Assembly: GCA_026988195.1 (NCBI GenBank) | Contig: JALSLS010000292.1 | Span: forward strand, 1 to 13,741 | DNA from: Methylomonas sp. | GTDB taxonomy: Bacteria; Pseudomonadota; Gammaproteobacteria; Methylococcales; Methylomonadaceae | Direction of reading: 5' to 3' | Length of the DNA stretch: 13,741 nt | In this document: positions 5,336-13,063 of the stretch, one piece after another | Numbering within the stretch: the stretch's first letter is position 1 | Layout of the letters: every line of letters starts with the position of its first letter | The notes under the pieces: generated by a model | What the model was told of the DNA's origin: nothing | The model's input: only the letters and a program-made list of their open reading frames with translations | The model's database searches: none | Program-made: the position numbers and the translations under genes

Positions 5336-6916
5336 ATGTTATACCAAAAAGGCTACGCAACAGTCCTAACGCTGGTTCTATTTTCAGCGTTAGGACTTTC
5401 CTTATTCGCTATGTTCAATAGCGGACAAATAGTCACCCATAAATTAAAACTCCAAAATGCAGTAGATGCAGCAACCTACAGTTCTGTGAATGTAGTTGCC
5501 AGAGAAATGAATTATATGGCCTATACCAATAGAGCCATGGTTTCCAATCAGCTTGCGATTGGCCAAATGGTTGGATTGTATTCATGGCATAGAAAAACAA
5601 AAGATACCGTTGATACGCTAGATACAGCTGCAACTTTTTTAACGGCATTTCCCCCAACGTCAGCTATTGGAGCGTCTTTGCAAAATGCAACAAGCCTTAT
5701 AGCAAAGGCCTTTAAAGATTTCGATCCGTTTTTAAAAAACACAATCAAGCTGGGAATAAGTTTTGAAAAGCCTGCTATTACGGCTCTTTCGGTATCTCAA
5801 GAGGGAGTGCATCTCGCGACCTCGGCAATCCTTTTGAATACTTTTGATGTGGTTCTTCAGGATAATAATGATGCAAAAGGTGATTCAAAAAATAAAATTG
5901 AATATTCTGCTCTAATACCAGCAAAGCTTTTTCAATCAATTGAAAGTAAGTTCATCGATAGAGTGAGTTCACCCACAACTAACTTCAATGGCGTGGGAGG
6001 AGGACTGGCGGATTATGATGCTTTTGCAAGTATTATTAAGCAGACAGACGATGGCTTTGTCCACAATAGAAATAATATGTGGTTAGATTTGTATGTACCG
6101 CCAGGCTTAATAAATGTATTTGTTGGTCTGATTGATCCAGGTAAAGCATGGAGATCTATAGATGGTGAAGTGAGAATCCATGATAATGGGGGTAGTGACT
6201 TCGATAGAAAGGTTGATGGGTCTTCCTATAACTGGGAATGGAGCGCTATGGACACTGTTAGTTTATGGGTTAAATATAAGTATTTGAGTCCTAAGTGGTG
6301 GGATCCTTTTCGTACGAAAACAAAGGATCGAGAATGGATTCCGATAGGCGGAGGTGCGGCTCATGCTTCTAAAAAACCTACTTCTAGTGATGACATTTAT
6401 GATTCTTACTATGATCCACCATCACTATGGAATTGGAATCAATCTGTAAAAAGAGGTAAATGGGGTGATGCTGGTTATAATCAAAAATCTGCTAAAAATG
6501 CGGCATCAAATGACTCTAATAAAAAGCTAGGCGCTACTTCGCAACTTCATTCTTTTTATAAGTTTAAGAAAAAAAATCAAGAAATTATTGGTCCTGAATT
6601 TATAGCACTCGTTTCAAAAGATCAAAGCGGTGTTAGAACGAGAAATCAGGTGATTGAAAATCAGACAGGTAATCCTGTCCCGAACAATGGATCATTCAAT
6701 ATTGAAAAGGAAGGAAACTTAGCCGATGGGAATAACATACTGGCTATAGCAAAAGCCCAGGTATATTTTTCTCGCTCTCCTGATAGCGGTTTCGGTAGAG
6801 ACGATTCTAAACAGGAGGTTGGAAATTTATTTAACCCATATTGGCAAGTGAGGCTAACGAAATATTCTTCCGCTGAAATTCAGGCCGCTAAACTGGTATT
6901 AAAAAATGCACCTTAG
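5336..6916 (+). CDS. TadG-like pilus assembly protein
   Basis: The 526-residue protein has one N-terminal membrane segment (about 7-27, VLTLVLFSALGLSLFAMF). Then comes a conserved-looking helical stretch, NAVDAATYSSVNVVAREMNYMAYTNRAM (41-68), typical of the TadE/TadG-like (Tad, PF13400-type) family. There is no glutamate at +5 after G6, so it is not an obvious prepilin. The rest would face the periplasm. Residues 249-376 carry eleven tryptophans, many in pairs such as WEW and KWW. The C-terminus ends with AKAQVYFSR and GNLFNPYWQVRL, which I recall as conserved in gammaproteobacterial TadG-like proteins. The ATG at 5336 lies 18 bases after flp and is weakly preceded by TTGAG. A strong hairpin sits within codons 9-21. 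It probably acts as a minor or tip subunit or an assembly factor of the pilus. Family call is good; exact role is inferred. Confidence 0.8.
   Translation: MLYQKGYATVLTLVLFSALGLSLFAMFNSGQIVTHKLKLQNAVDAATYSSVNVVAREMNYMAYTNRAMVSNQLAIGQMVGLYSWHRKTKDTVDTLDTAATFLTAFPPTSAIGASLQNATSLIAKAFKDFDPFLKNTIKLGISFEKPAITALSVSQEGVHLATSAILLNTFDVVLQDNNDAKGDSKNKIEYSALIPAKLFQSIESKFIDRVSSPTTNFNGVGGGLADYDAFASIIKQTDDGFVHNRNNMWLDLYVPPGLINVFVGLIDPGKAWRSIDGEVRIHDNGGSDFDRKVDGSSYNWEWSAMDTVSLWVKYKYLSPKWWDPFRTKTKDREWIPIGGGAAHASKKPTSSDDIYDSYYDPPSLWNWNQSVKRGKWGDAGYNQKSAKNAASNDSNKKLGATSQLHSFYKFKKKNQEIIGPEFIALVSKDQSGVRTRNQVIENQTGNPVPNNGSFNIEKEGNLADGNNILAIAKAQVYFSRSPDSGFGRDDSKQEVGNLFNPYWQVRLTKYSSAEIQAAKLVLKNAP
5362..5397 (+). terminator. 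Perfect 13-bp hairpin inside the gene after flp; probable attenuator or mRNA-processing element
   Basis: AGTCCTAACGCTG (5362-5374) and CAGCGTTAGGACT (5385-5397) are exact reverse complements separated by a 10-base loop (GTTCTATTTT). Seven of the 13 pairs are G-C. The hairpin starts 45 bases after the flp stop and lies in codons 9-21 of the next gene. It is followed by TTCCTTATT, which is pyrimidine-rich but not a run of U. This is the strongest hairpin in the window. It would allow leaky termination or a protected 3' end, giving much more pilin than downstream proteins. Confidence 0.65.
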
Positions 6917-7751
6917 TTCCCGTAAAAAGTCAAAGGTTGCCACTAGTAATAATAAACAGCAAGGAGCTGTTTGGGTTGAATTTCTAGTTGTTGCGAGTTT
7001 CGTGCTGATAAGTTTATTCACACTGATACCTATTCTCGCAAAAATAACAGACATCAGGCATAAGACAGAGCAATCAGCCCAATATGCTGTATGGGAAAGA
7101 TCTGTAGGGTATCAGGCTCAAGAAAAAGTCAGCGATACTTTGAAAGACGAGGCACGACATCGTGTTTTAGCAGATGGCAATGCTTTGGTTTTTACAGGTC
7201 AATCTACCGAAAATATGGAAACTGATAAATTTCATTATTTTTTAGACGGTCGATCTAACACACAGAATTACACAAGTCTACTCGGTTCTCGTGTGTCAAC
7301 ACCAGACCAGGCTCTAATGTTATCGGTTACTAACTCCAAGCAACCCAAGATAGGATTGATTAATGGCGTGTTTGATGCATCGACTTTATCTCTGCAAACT
7401 AAAGTTAAAGCTCTAATCAATCCCGATGGTTATTATCATAGCAATGCTCAAATAGTGGTTAAAAACCCATCATGGATTTCTGCTTTTACAAGTAATACAA
7501 CTATCATGAATGCATCTAAATCACTGCTTGTTGATGGTTGGGGTGCAGGAGGGGTAGATCACAATAAGGAGCAGGTAAGAAAATTACAACCAAGAGGCTT
7601 TGACAATATTGCAATAAAAGGTTTATTGGAGGGTTACAGAAATACTATGAAGAATGTACCCGTAATAAGTGGAAAAGTAGGGGATTTAGATTTTGATGTG
7701 ATTAATTCCGATAAATTATTAGACGAAAATCACACCATGGGGAAATTCTGA
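6906..7751 (+). CDS. TadE-like pseudopilin
   Basis: The 281-residue protein has a basic leader (RKKSK), then a prepilin-type site: G20 followed by AVWVEF, with E25 at +5. A hydrophobic helix follows (about 27-47). This is the TadE/TadF signature; TadE-family pseudopilins are processed by the same peptidase as Flp and are needed for pilus formation. The remainder (about 55-281) is hydrophilic and has no cysteine-rich tail, unlike the minus-strand TadE-like protein. The ATG overlaps the 3' end of the TadG-like gene by 11 bases and lacks a clear Shine-Dalgarno, so it is probably translated by coupling. The stop is one base before the next gene. Confidence 0.78.
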   Translation: MHLSSRKKSKVATSNNKQQGAVWVEFLVVASFVLISLFTLIPILAKITDIRHKTEQSAQYAVWERSVGYQAQEKVSDTLKDEARHRVLADGNALVFTGQSTENMETDKFHYFLDGRSNTQNYTSLLGSRVSTPDQALMLSVTNSKQPKIGLINGVFDASTLSLQTKVKALINPDGYYHSNAQIVVKNPSWISAFTSNTTIMNASKSLLVDGWGAGGVDHNKEQVRKLQPRGFDNIAIKGLLEGYRNTMKNVPVISGKVGDLDFDVINSDKLLDENHTMGKF

Positions 7752-7752
7752 C

Positions 7753-8484
7753 ATGATATCCTTTATAGTAGGCTCTATTTTAAGAGCTTTACGTATTTTC
7801 CTAGTTTTTTTTGCAGTTAATGGGCTTTATGCAAGCGATCTACCAAATATTAAAACTCCATACTTTATGGAAGTTCAGCTTCTCAGTGAGAAACCACTTA
7901 GCTTTAATGGGTACAAAGTAAAATCTTTTAGTTTTAAATCCTCAAAAGGAAATACAGATATTGTTAAGTTCTATAGCAAGCTATGGAACGAAGAAATTAG
8001 AACGGTTGAAACACCTGATTGGATTTATCACTCTAATTTCAGCGGTAAATTCTTGACTACTGTTCAAGTAAGAAATATCCCAGCGAAGGGTTTTGGTTCC
8101 TTTAATAGTGCTAGCGGTCTCATAAGCATAAGTGAGCCCAGTACAATAAAAAATGCTACAAAAAGAGCAAAAATAGAGAGGTTCTACCCAATTTCTCCTG
8201 ATACTAGAAAATTATCTGATCTTAATACGATTGATATGGGGAAAAAAAGCCGTACCACTGTGTATGATTCTCCTGGTGGAGTTTCGAGTAACCTCCATCA
8301 TTACAAATTACATTTTGAGAACAAAGGTTGGCTAGAAGCTAAAGCTGGTCTATCTGAAAAAATGTTTAAAACCTTTTCTAGCAGTACTTTAATTATGCAA
8401 AAAGGATACGATGAATTAGTTGTATCATTCATTCCAGATAAAAGTGGTCGCACAAAGATAGTTTCTGTATTGGTAAATAAGTGA
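7753..8484 (+). CDS. Unrecognised exported protein in the pilus operon, possible two-module structure
   Basis: I do not recognise a family. The 243-residue protein begins with a signal peptide (hydrophobic 15-26, cleavage probably after A27). No other membrane segment and no cysteine are seen, so it should be periplasmic or surface exposed. Two stretches, about 55-127 and about 166-242, look alike by eye. Each has a predicted beta-rich start, an aromatic centre (KFYSKLWNEE versus HHYKLHFENKGW) and a final strand pair (GLISIS versus KIVSVLV). This suggests an internal duplication, but identity is low. It starts one base after the TadE-like stop and overlaps the second pilin by 4 bases (GTGA), so it is clearly co-translated with pilin genes and probably serves pilus assembly or forms part of the fibre. 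Confidence 0.7.
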   Translation: MISFIVGSILRALRIFLVFFAVNGLYASDLPNIKTPYFMEVQLLSEKPLSFNGYKVKSFSFKSSKGNTDIVKFYSKLWNEEIRTVETPDWIYHSNFSGKFLTTVQVRNIPAKGFGSFNSASGLISISEPSTIKNATKRAKIERFYPISPDTRKLSDLNTIDMGKKSRTTVYDSPGGVSSNLHHYKLHFENKGWLEAKAGLSEKMFKTFSSSTLIMQKGYDELVVSFIPDKSGRTKIVSVLVNK

Positions 8485-8717
8485 AAAATAAGTATTGCAT
8501 TAAAAATATAGCTAGGCTAAAGCTGAGCAAAAGCATCAGAGGAGCATCAATGATTGAATATATCGTTGGTCTAAGCGCTCTGGTACTGGCTTTAATTGTT
8601 CCTAATCCAGCCTTTCAAGATGACAGCGGTAACAATATTAGTGCCGTTCAGCTTCTTGAGCTTGCCCTGAAAAAAGAATATGCGTCATATTCAAACTCCA
8701 TTTCTAACCCTCGTTGA
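8481..8717 (+). CDS. Second Flp-type pilin (minor pilin) precursor
   Basis: The 78-residue protein has a long basic leader, then G21 followed by ASMIEY with E26 at +5 and Y27 at +6, the Flp hallmark. The hydrophobic helix is about 28-41. The start is GTG at 8481, overlapping the previous stop as GTGA. The leader is longer and the mature part (57 residues) shorter and more charged than in the first Flp, and the two share little sequence beyond the signal. Its position in the middle of the operon, downstream of the hairpin, suggests lower expression and a minor-pilin role. Confidence 0.82.
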   Translation: MKNKYCIKNIARLKLSKSIRGASMIEYIVGLSALVLALIVPNPAFQDDSGNNISAVQLLELALKKEYASYSNSISNPR

Positions 8718-8776
8718 TCTATCGTAGCTAATAAATAAAAACATTTATTTTACATAAAAAATAATTAGGAAATCTT

Positions 8777-9766
8777 GTGAGAAAAAAATCAAATATATGG
8801 TTAATGCTAGTAGTTGCTCTGATACTTGGAGGTGCAACGTTTTTTTTAACCCAGACTTATCTTGAAGATAAAACAAAAGAGATACAAGGAGCATACAAAC
8901 CTAATGCTGCTAAAACCACAAATGTTATAGTTGCGGTAGGTGATATTAACAAAGGAGATGTTTTGAAAGGGTCGATGGTAGCTCCGGTTGAATATCCTTT
9001 AGAGTTTGTTAGTGATGGCGCAATAACACCGGCCACCGCTGCTGGTTATTTTGGGCAAGTTTCAAATGTGCCTATGAAGCGTGGACAGATTATCTATAGC
9101 TCAAACCTTGGTGGTGAGGCAGTTGATCGCTTTTCAGATCTGCTAAAGGACGGAGGTACTGCTGTAACACTAGAGGTTGATGCAAAGAAAAGTAACTCTC
9201 ATATGCTTATCCCAGGCGATTTTGTTGATATATTAGTGCTTGCTGAAAAATCAAAAATCACACCTCTTTCCTTTGAAGATATTGCCAAAGGTAAAAACCA
9301 GGGTAAAAGTAAAATGCTTGTCCCCCTGCTTGCAAAAATTAAAGTCCTTTCTGTTGATAGGAATCCCTTGGTAGCAGTAGAAGAAGAATATCGTATCCCA
9401 GTGGATAAAGCAGGGAATATACCGACGTATAGTTACGTTACGGTAGGTGTACCCATCAATGATGCTACTAAGCTAGCTTTAGCTCAAGACTTGGGTGATA
9501 TTGTTTTCTTTTTAAGGAATTCGAAAGATAGAAGGCAAGTTAAGGTTAGGACTTTGGATGGTTTGTTTGCTGTTTATAATAAAACTGAAAAGTCTAAAGA
9601 TAGCTATGAGTACTATTCCCCTGGTTCTCGCCTCTTGTTAACTCCTGTTACGAAGCAACAGAAGAAGAATGGAGGAAATGGAGCAATTCAGTCTCCATCG
9701 CTTACATTTGATAAAGATACTTATCCTCGGATTGTAGAGCCTTCAGAGCAGAAAGCCAGTATGTAG
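8777..9766 (+). CDS. cpaB: Flp pilus assembly protein CpaB/RcpC
   Basis: CpaB (RcpC) is a periplasmic, inner-membrane-anchored component of the Tad machine that works with the secretin. The 329-residue product has an N-terminal membrane segment (about 8-26). A SAF-type domain follows (about 47-112, with VIVAVGDINKGDVLKGSMV and MKRGQIIYSSNL). Then comes the RcpC/CpaB domain (about 126-250, with HMLIPGDFVDILVLAE and VTVGVPINDATKLALAQDLGDI). Length is in the family range (about 250-350). GTG is the start, with AGGA at 8767-8770 six bases upstream. A 59-base AT-rich gap separates it from the second pilin; a 7-bp A/T-only inverted repeat lies there but is too weak to call. Confidence 0.92.
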   Translation: MRKKSNIWLMLVVALILGGATFFLTQTYLEDKTKEIQGAYKPNAAKTTNVIVAVGDINKGDVLKGSMVAPVEYPLEFVSDGAITPATAAGYFGQVSNVPMKRGQIIYSSNLGGEAVDRFSDLLKDGGTAVTLEVDAKKSNSHMLIPGDFVDILVLAEKSKITPLSFEDIAKGKNQGKSKMLVPLLAKIKVLSVDRNPLVAVEEEYRIPVDKAGNIPTYSYVTVGVPINDATKLALAQDLGDIVFFLRNSKDRRQVKVRTLDGLFAVYNKTEKSKDSYEYYSPGSRLLLTPVTKQQKKNGGNGAIQSPSLTFDKDTYPRIVEPSEQKASM

Positions 9767-9831
9767 AGCACTACATTGATAACAACTATATTAGAAATAC
9801 CAAATGGCTTTTATAAGTATAAATTTTAAAC

Positions 9832-9836
9832 AAGGA
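9832..9836 (+). promoter_or_regulatory. Ribosome binding site that decides the secretin start
   Basis: AAGGA lies 9 bases before the in-frame GTG at 9846. The upstream in-frame ATG at 9804 has no comparable site, and using it would put 14 extra residues before the signal peptide. The GTG is therefore preferred. Confidence 0.65.
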
Positions 9837-9845
9837 AATATAATA

Positions 9846-11351
9846 GTGATTAATATTAAGCATATTATCAGCACAATCATTGTGTCTTTATTAGTAATGG
9901 TTAACAGTCTCGTATCGGCAGATACCAGAATGAACTTGTACGTAGGGCAAGTGAAACCTATAAGAGTTGGTGAAGTATCTCGCGTTGCTGTTGGGCAAGA
10001 TAAAGTATTACAAACTATAGTACTAGATAATGGCAAGGTTTTATTTATTCCTACTGCAGCAGGTGAGACAGATGTAAAAATATGGTTGAAAAATGGAACA
10101 TACCGTGGATATAAGTTCAATATCTTAGCGGCTAACATGGGAGGGAGAAAAGTCATTGCTCAATCGCTTCTACGAACATTCCCAGGGCTTAGAGTTACAG
10201 CCGTTGACAAACATATAATTGTTGAAGGGAAAATTTCGCCCGTAGATCAAAAAATTTATCAGTCAGTAATTGGTAAAATCGATAATGTTATTTCATTGGT
10301 TAACCCTAATAAATTTAACATCTATCAAACAAAACAATTGTTAAATGCCTTTGGTGTAGAAGCTATACAAATAAAAAAAGCGGGTAACCGTCTTATTGTA
10401 GGGGGAGAAATTGATCCAACAAATCTTAAAGCGTTAGAGACTGTAATATCAAAAATACCTAATATATCCTCCTTAGTAAAACCACAGAAGTTTGTAAAAG
10501 AAAGGATGGTTAGGCTTAAAGTAAGAGTGGTAGAAATAGATGCAAACTATGGACGTCAATTAGGAATAAGGTGGGATGATGATGCTGCAGGACCAATTTT
10601 TAGTGTTGCTACCCCTTTAATAAGTAACAATACTTTTGGGATAGTGCCTGCACCTGATTCTGTTGGAGGGATTGATTTTAAGGATCTTCTCCAGGGCACA
10701 CCTAACAAATCTTTGACCGATTTACGCTTAGCTACAAGTATCGCGTCAAGACTAAACTTTTTAGAAACTAATGGTAAGGCCAGTACATTGGCACAACCAG
10801 AGCTTCTTGCTAGAAGTGGTTCAGAGGCTAACTTTAGTGTTGGTGGTGAGCTTCCAATAGTATTTACCAATAGCGATGGCCCCCAAGTAGTTTTTAAACC
10901 CTATGGTGTAAGTGTGAAAATGACCCCATTGGTAAATAGAAAAAACGAGATTGTTTTAAAACTTAAAGCTGAAGTTAGTTCAGTCGATAAAACAAATACA
11001 GTTTTAAATGTACCAGGTTTAAAAACAACTAATGCCTCAACAACAATCAATGCTTATGATGGTCGAACTATTGCGATTGCTGGGTTATTAAATGTTACTA
11101 AAGGGAATGATAATGCTAAAATTCCATACTTAGGAGGCCTACCAATTATTGGTAACTTTTTTAAAACTAGAGGGAAAACCTTTTCAAAAAGAGAATTGGT
11201 ATTTTTGATTACTCCAGAGCTAGTGACTCCCACGAATGAAAACAATACTTCTTTAGAGCTTCAAGAAGAAATTAAACGCTTAGAATCATTTCAAGTACCT
11301 TTGGATCGCGATATTCAAGGACCTTCTTTTGTTACGGATATTTTGGAATAA
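9846..11351 (+). CDS. rcpA: Tad pilus secretin RcpA/CpaC
   Basis: RcpA forms the outer-membrane channel through which the Flp fibre leaves. From GTG 9846 the protein has 501 residues. It begins with a typical signal peptide (about 1-25, ending LVSA). An N-terminal pilus-secretin domain follows (about 30-95, VGQVKPIRVGEVSRVAVG and onward). Two tandem BON-like modules (about 99-156 and 160-216) both end in a SLV-x-P-x-K-F pattern, indicating duplication. The secretin core is about 285-465. It includes FLETNGKASTLAQPELLARSG, the PYLGGLPIIGNFF signature (427-439) and ELVFLITPELV (450-460). An ATG at 9804 would add 14 residues but lacks a ribosome binding site. The stop lies two bases before the TadA start. 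Confidence 0.93.
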   Translation: MINIKHIISTIIVSLLVMVNSLVSADTRMNLYVGQVKPIRVGEVSRVAVGQDKVLQTIVLDNGKVLFIPTAAGETDVKIWLKNGTYRGYKFNILAANMGGRKVIAQSLLRTFPGLRVTAVDKHIIVEGKISPVDQKIYQSVIGKIDNVISLVNPNKFNIYQTKQLLNAFGVEAIQIKKAGNRLIVGGEIDPTNLKALETVISKIPNISSLVKPQKFVKERMVRLKVRVVEIDANYGRQLGIRWDDDAAGPIFSVATPLISNNTFGIVPAPDSVGGIDFKDLLQGTPNKSLTDLRLATSIASRLNFLETNGKASTLAQPELLARSGSEANFSVGGELPIVFTNSDGPQVVFKPYGVSVKMTPLVNRKNEIVLKLKAEVSSVDKTNTVLNVPGLKTTNASTTINAYDGRTIAIAGLLNVTKGNDNAKIPYLGGLPIIGNFFKTRGKTFSKRELVFLITPELVTPTNENNTSLELQEEIKRLESFQVPLDRDIQGPSFVTDILE

Positions 11352-11353
11352 AC

Positions 11354-13063
11354 ATGTTTGAAATAGAGGCATGGACATCGACAGGGAAGAAAGTTGAAAA
11401 AATTATTTGTCGTGATAAAGAAGCTATAATTGGAAAAGGGGCTGAGAGTAAACTGCGCTTATACGGTTGGAGAGTTGGTTCCAATCATGCGCAACTGAAA
11501 GAAAATGATGATGGTATTTATATCTACAATAACAAATCTAAAGGTGGATCTACCTTTGTTAATGATGTTGAGTTAGAAGAGTACGGTCCATTATCTAGCA
11601 ACGATGAAATACGAATTCAAAACTATATAATAAAAATAACTCACCTAGGGGCGAAAAAACCTACAAGCCCTTCAAGTAATGAGGATGTAGGCGATACACA
11701 AACTTTAAAAAGAAATAATGTAAGTAAACCAGTTGCTAACAACAGTAAGGCAGAGCCCTTCGTTGATAGCACAGAAGCCAAGGTGCAAAAATTATATAAA
11801 GTATGGCAATCCACAATACATGAGCAGCTTTTGCAGCAAATGGATCTGCGTAGGTTGAATGTTCATGAAATGACTGATGAAGAATTGAGAGTAATCACAA
11901 AAAAAACATTCACAGAGGTTGTTTCTAAAAACAAAGACTTCCCTTCTGAGCTTGATAAGGATGAATTAATCAAAAGAGCACTTGCTGAGGCTGTTGGCCT
12001 GGGTCCCTTGGAGCCAATGCTGGAAGATGATGGCATTAGTGAAATCATGGTTAATTCTGCTGATGAAATATTTTATGAAAAAGAGGGTCGACTATTTAAG
12101 TCAGATGTTACTTTTTCTAGTGATCAAGCTGTTTTATATGCAATTGAAAGAATCGTAACCCCTCTTGGCCGGAGGATTGATGAAGGTTCTCCCTTAGTGG
12201 ATGCCAGATTAAAAGATGGATCGCGGGTAAACGCAATTATTCCTCCTTTAGCTTTAAAGGGACCCAGTATTACTATTCGAAAGTTCATGAAAGATAAATT
12301 GCACGGTGATGATTTAATTAATTTTGGCTCAGCATCTAATGTCATGATGGAGTTTATTAATCAAGCAGTAGCGAATAGACAAAACATTGTTGTGTCGGGA
12401 GGTACAGGTAGTGGAAAAACAACCTTATTGAATATTTTATCAAACAGCATTCCTGATCATGAAAGAATAGTCACTATTGAAGATTCAGCGGAACTAAAAT
12501 TGTACCAACCAAATTTAGTTTCTTTGGAGTCTCGCCCACCTAATCAAGAAGGTAAAGGGGAAATCTCTATTAGAGAATTGGTTAAAAATAGCCTTCGAAT
12601 GAGACCTGATAGAATTGTAGTTGGCGAATGTCGTGGTGGTGAAGCTCTTGATATGATGCAAGCGATGAATACTGGTCATGATGGCTCTTTAACCACTTTA
12701 CATGCTAACAGTGCTGTAGATTGTTTGTCACGCCTTGAGGTTTTGATTTTAATGGCTGAAATGGACTTGCCATCGCGAGCCATACGCGAGCAAATAGCTT
12801 CATCTGTTGATCTTATTATTCAACAAACAAGATTCCCTTGTGGTAGTAGAAAAATAACAAGTATTTGTGAAGTTACCGGTATTGATAACGGTAAAATTCA
12901 GTTAGGTGAAATTTTTCGTTTTGAGCAAAAATCTTATGGTGAAGATGGAAAAGTGCAAGGGGATTTTGTTGCAACAGGTCAAATTCCTAGTTTTTATGAG
13001 GCATTGCGCAAAAAAGGAATTCAGATGAACATCAATGTTTTCACAAAAGATGAGGGAATATAA
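11354..13063 (+). CDS. tadA: FHA domain-TadA/CpaF secretion ATPase fusion
   Basis: TadA is the cytoplasmic hexameric ATPase that powers Flp pilus assembly. The 569-residue protein is longer than ordinary TadA/CpaF (about 420-480). The extra N-terminus (about 1-97) is an FHA-like phosphothreonine-binding domain with AIIGKG (24-29), VGSNHAQL (41-48) and GGSTFVND (64-71). The canonical SRxH serine position is SN here. A charged linker runs to about 140. The ATPase part shows Walker A GGTGSGKTT (349-357), the Asp box IVTIEDSAEL (372-381), Walker B RIVVGECRGGEA (420-431) and the His box GHDGSLTTLHANS (441-453), so it looks active. No tadZ/cpaE gene lies between it and the secretin. The stop overlaps the start of tadB by one base (TAATG). 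Confidence 0.95.
   Translation: MFEIEAWTSTGKKVEKIICRDKEAIIGKGAESKLRLYGWRVGSNHAQLKENDDGIYIYNNKSKGGSTFVNDVELEEYGPLSSNDEIRIQNYIIKITHLGAKKPTSPSSNEDVGDTQTLKRNNVSKPVANNSKAEPFVDSTEAKVQKLYKVWQSTIHEQLLQQMDLRRLNVHEMTDEELRVITKKTFTEVVSKNKDFPSELDKDELIKRALAEAVGLGPLEPMLEDDGISEIMVNSADEIFYEKEGRLFKSDVTFSSDQAVLYAIERIVTPLGRRIDEGSPLVDARLKDGSRVNAIIPPLALKGPSITIRKFMKDKLHGDDLINFGSASNVMMEFINQAVANRQNIVVSGGTGSGKTTLLNILSNSIPDHERIVTIEDSAELKLYQPNLVSLESRPPNQEGKGEISIRELVKNSLRMRPDRIVVGECRGGEALDMMQAMNTGHDGSLTTLHANSAVDCLSRLEVLILMAEMDLPSRAIREQIASSVDLIIQQTRFPCGSRKITSICEVTGIDNGKIQLGEIFRFEQKSYGEDGKVQGDFVATGQIPSFYEALRKKGIQMNINVFTKDEGI

Noticed and set aside
8733..8750. AAATAAA/TTTATTT inverted repeat in the gap before cpaB
   Set aside because: Only A/T pairs in a very AT-rich gap; expected by chance and unlikely to terminate transcription within the operon.
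9804..9845. ATG 9804 as the secretin start
   Set aside because: It lacks a Shine-Dalgarno and puts 14 extra residues ahead of a normal signal peptide, while GTG 9846 has AAGGA nine bases upstream.
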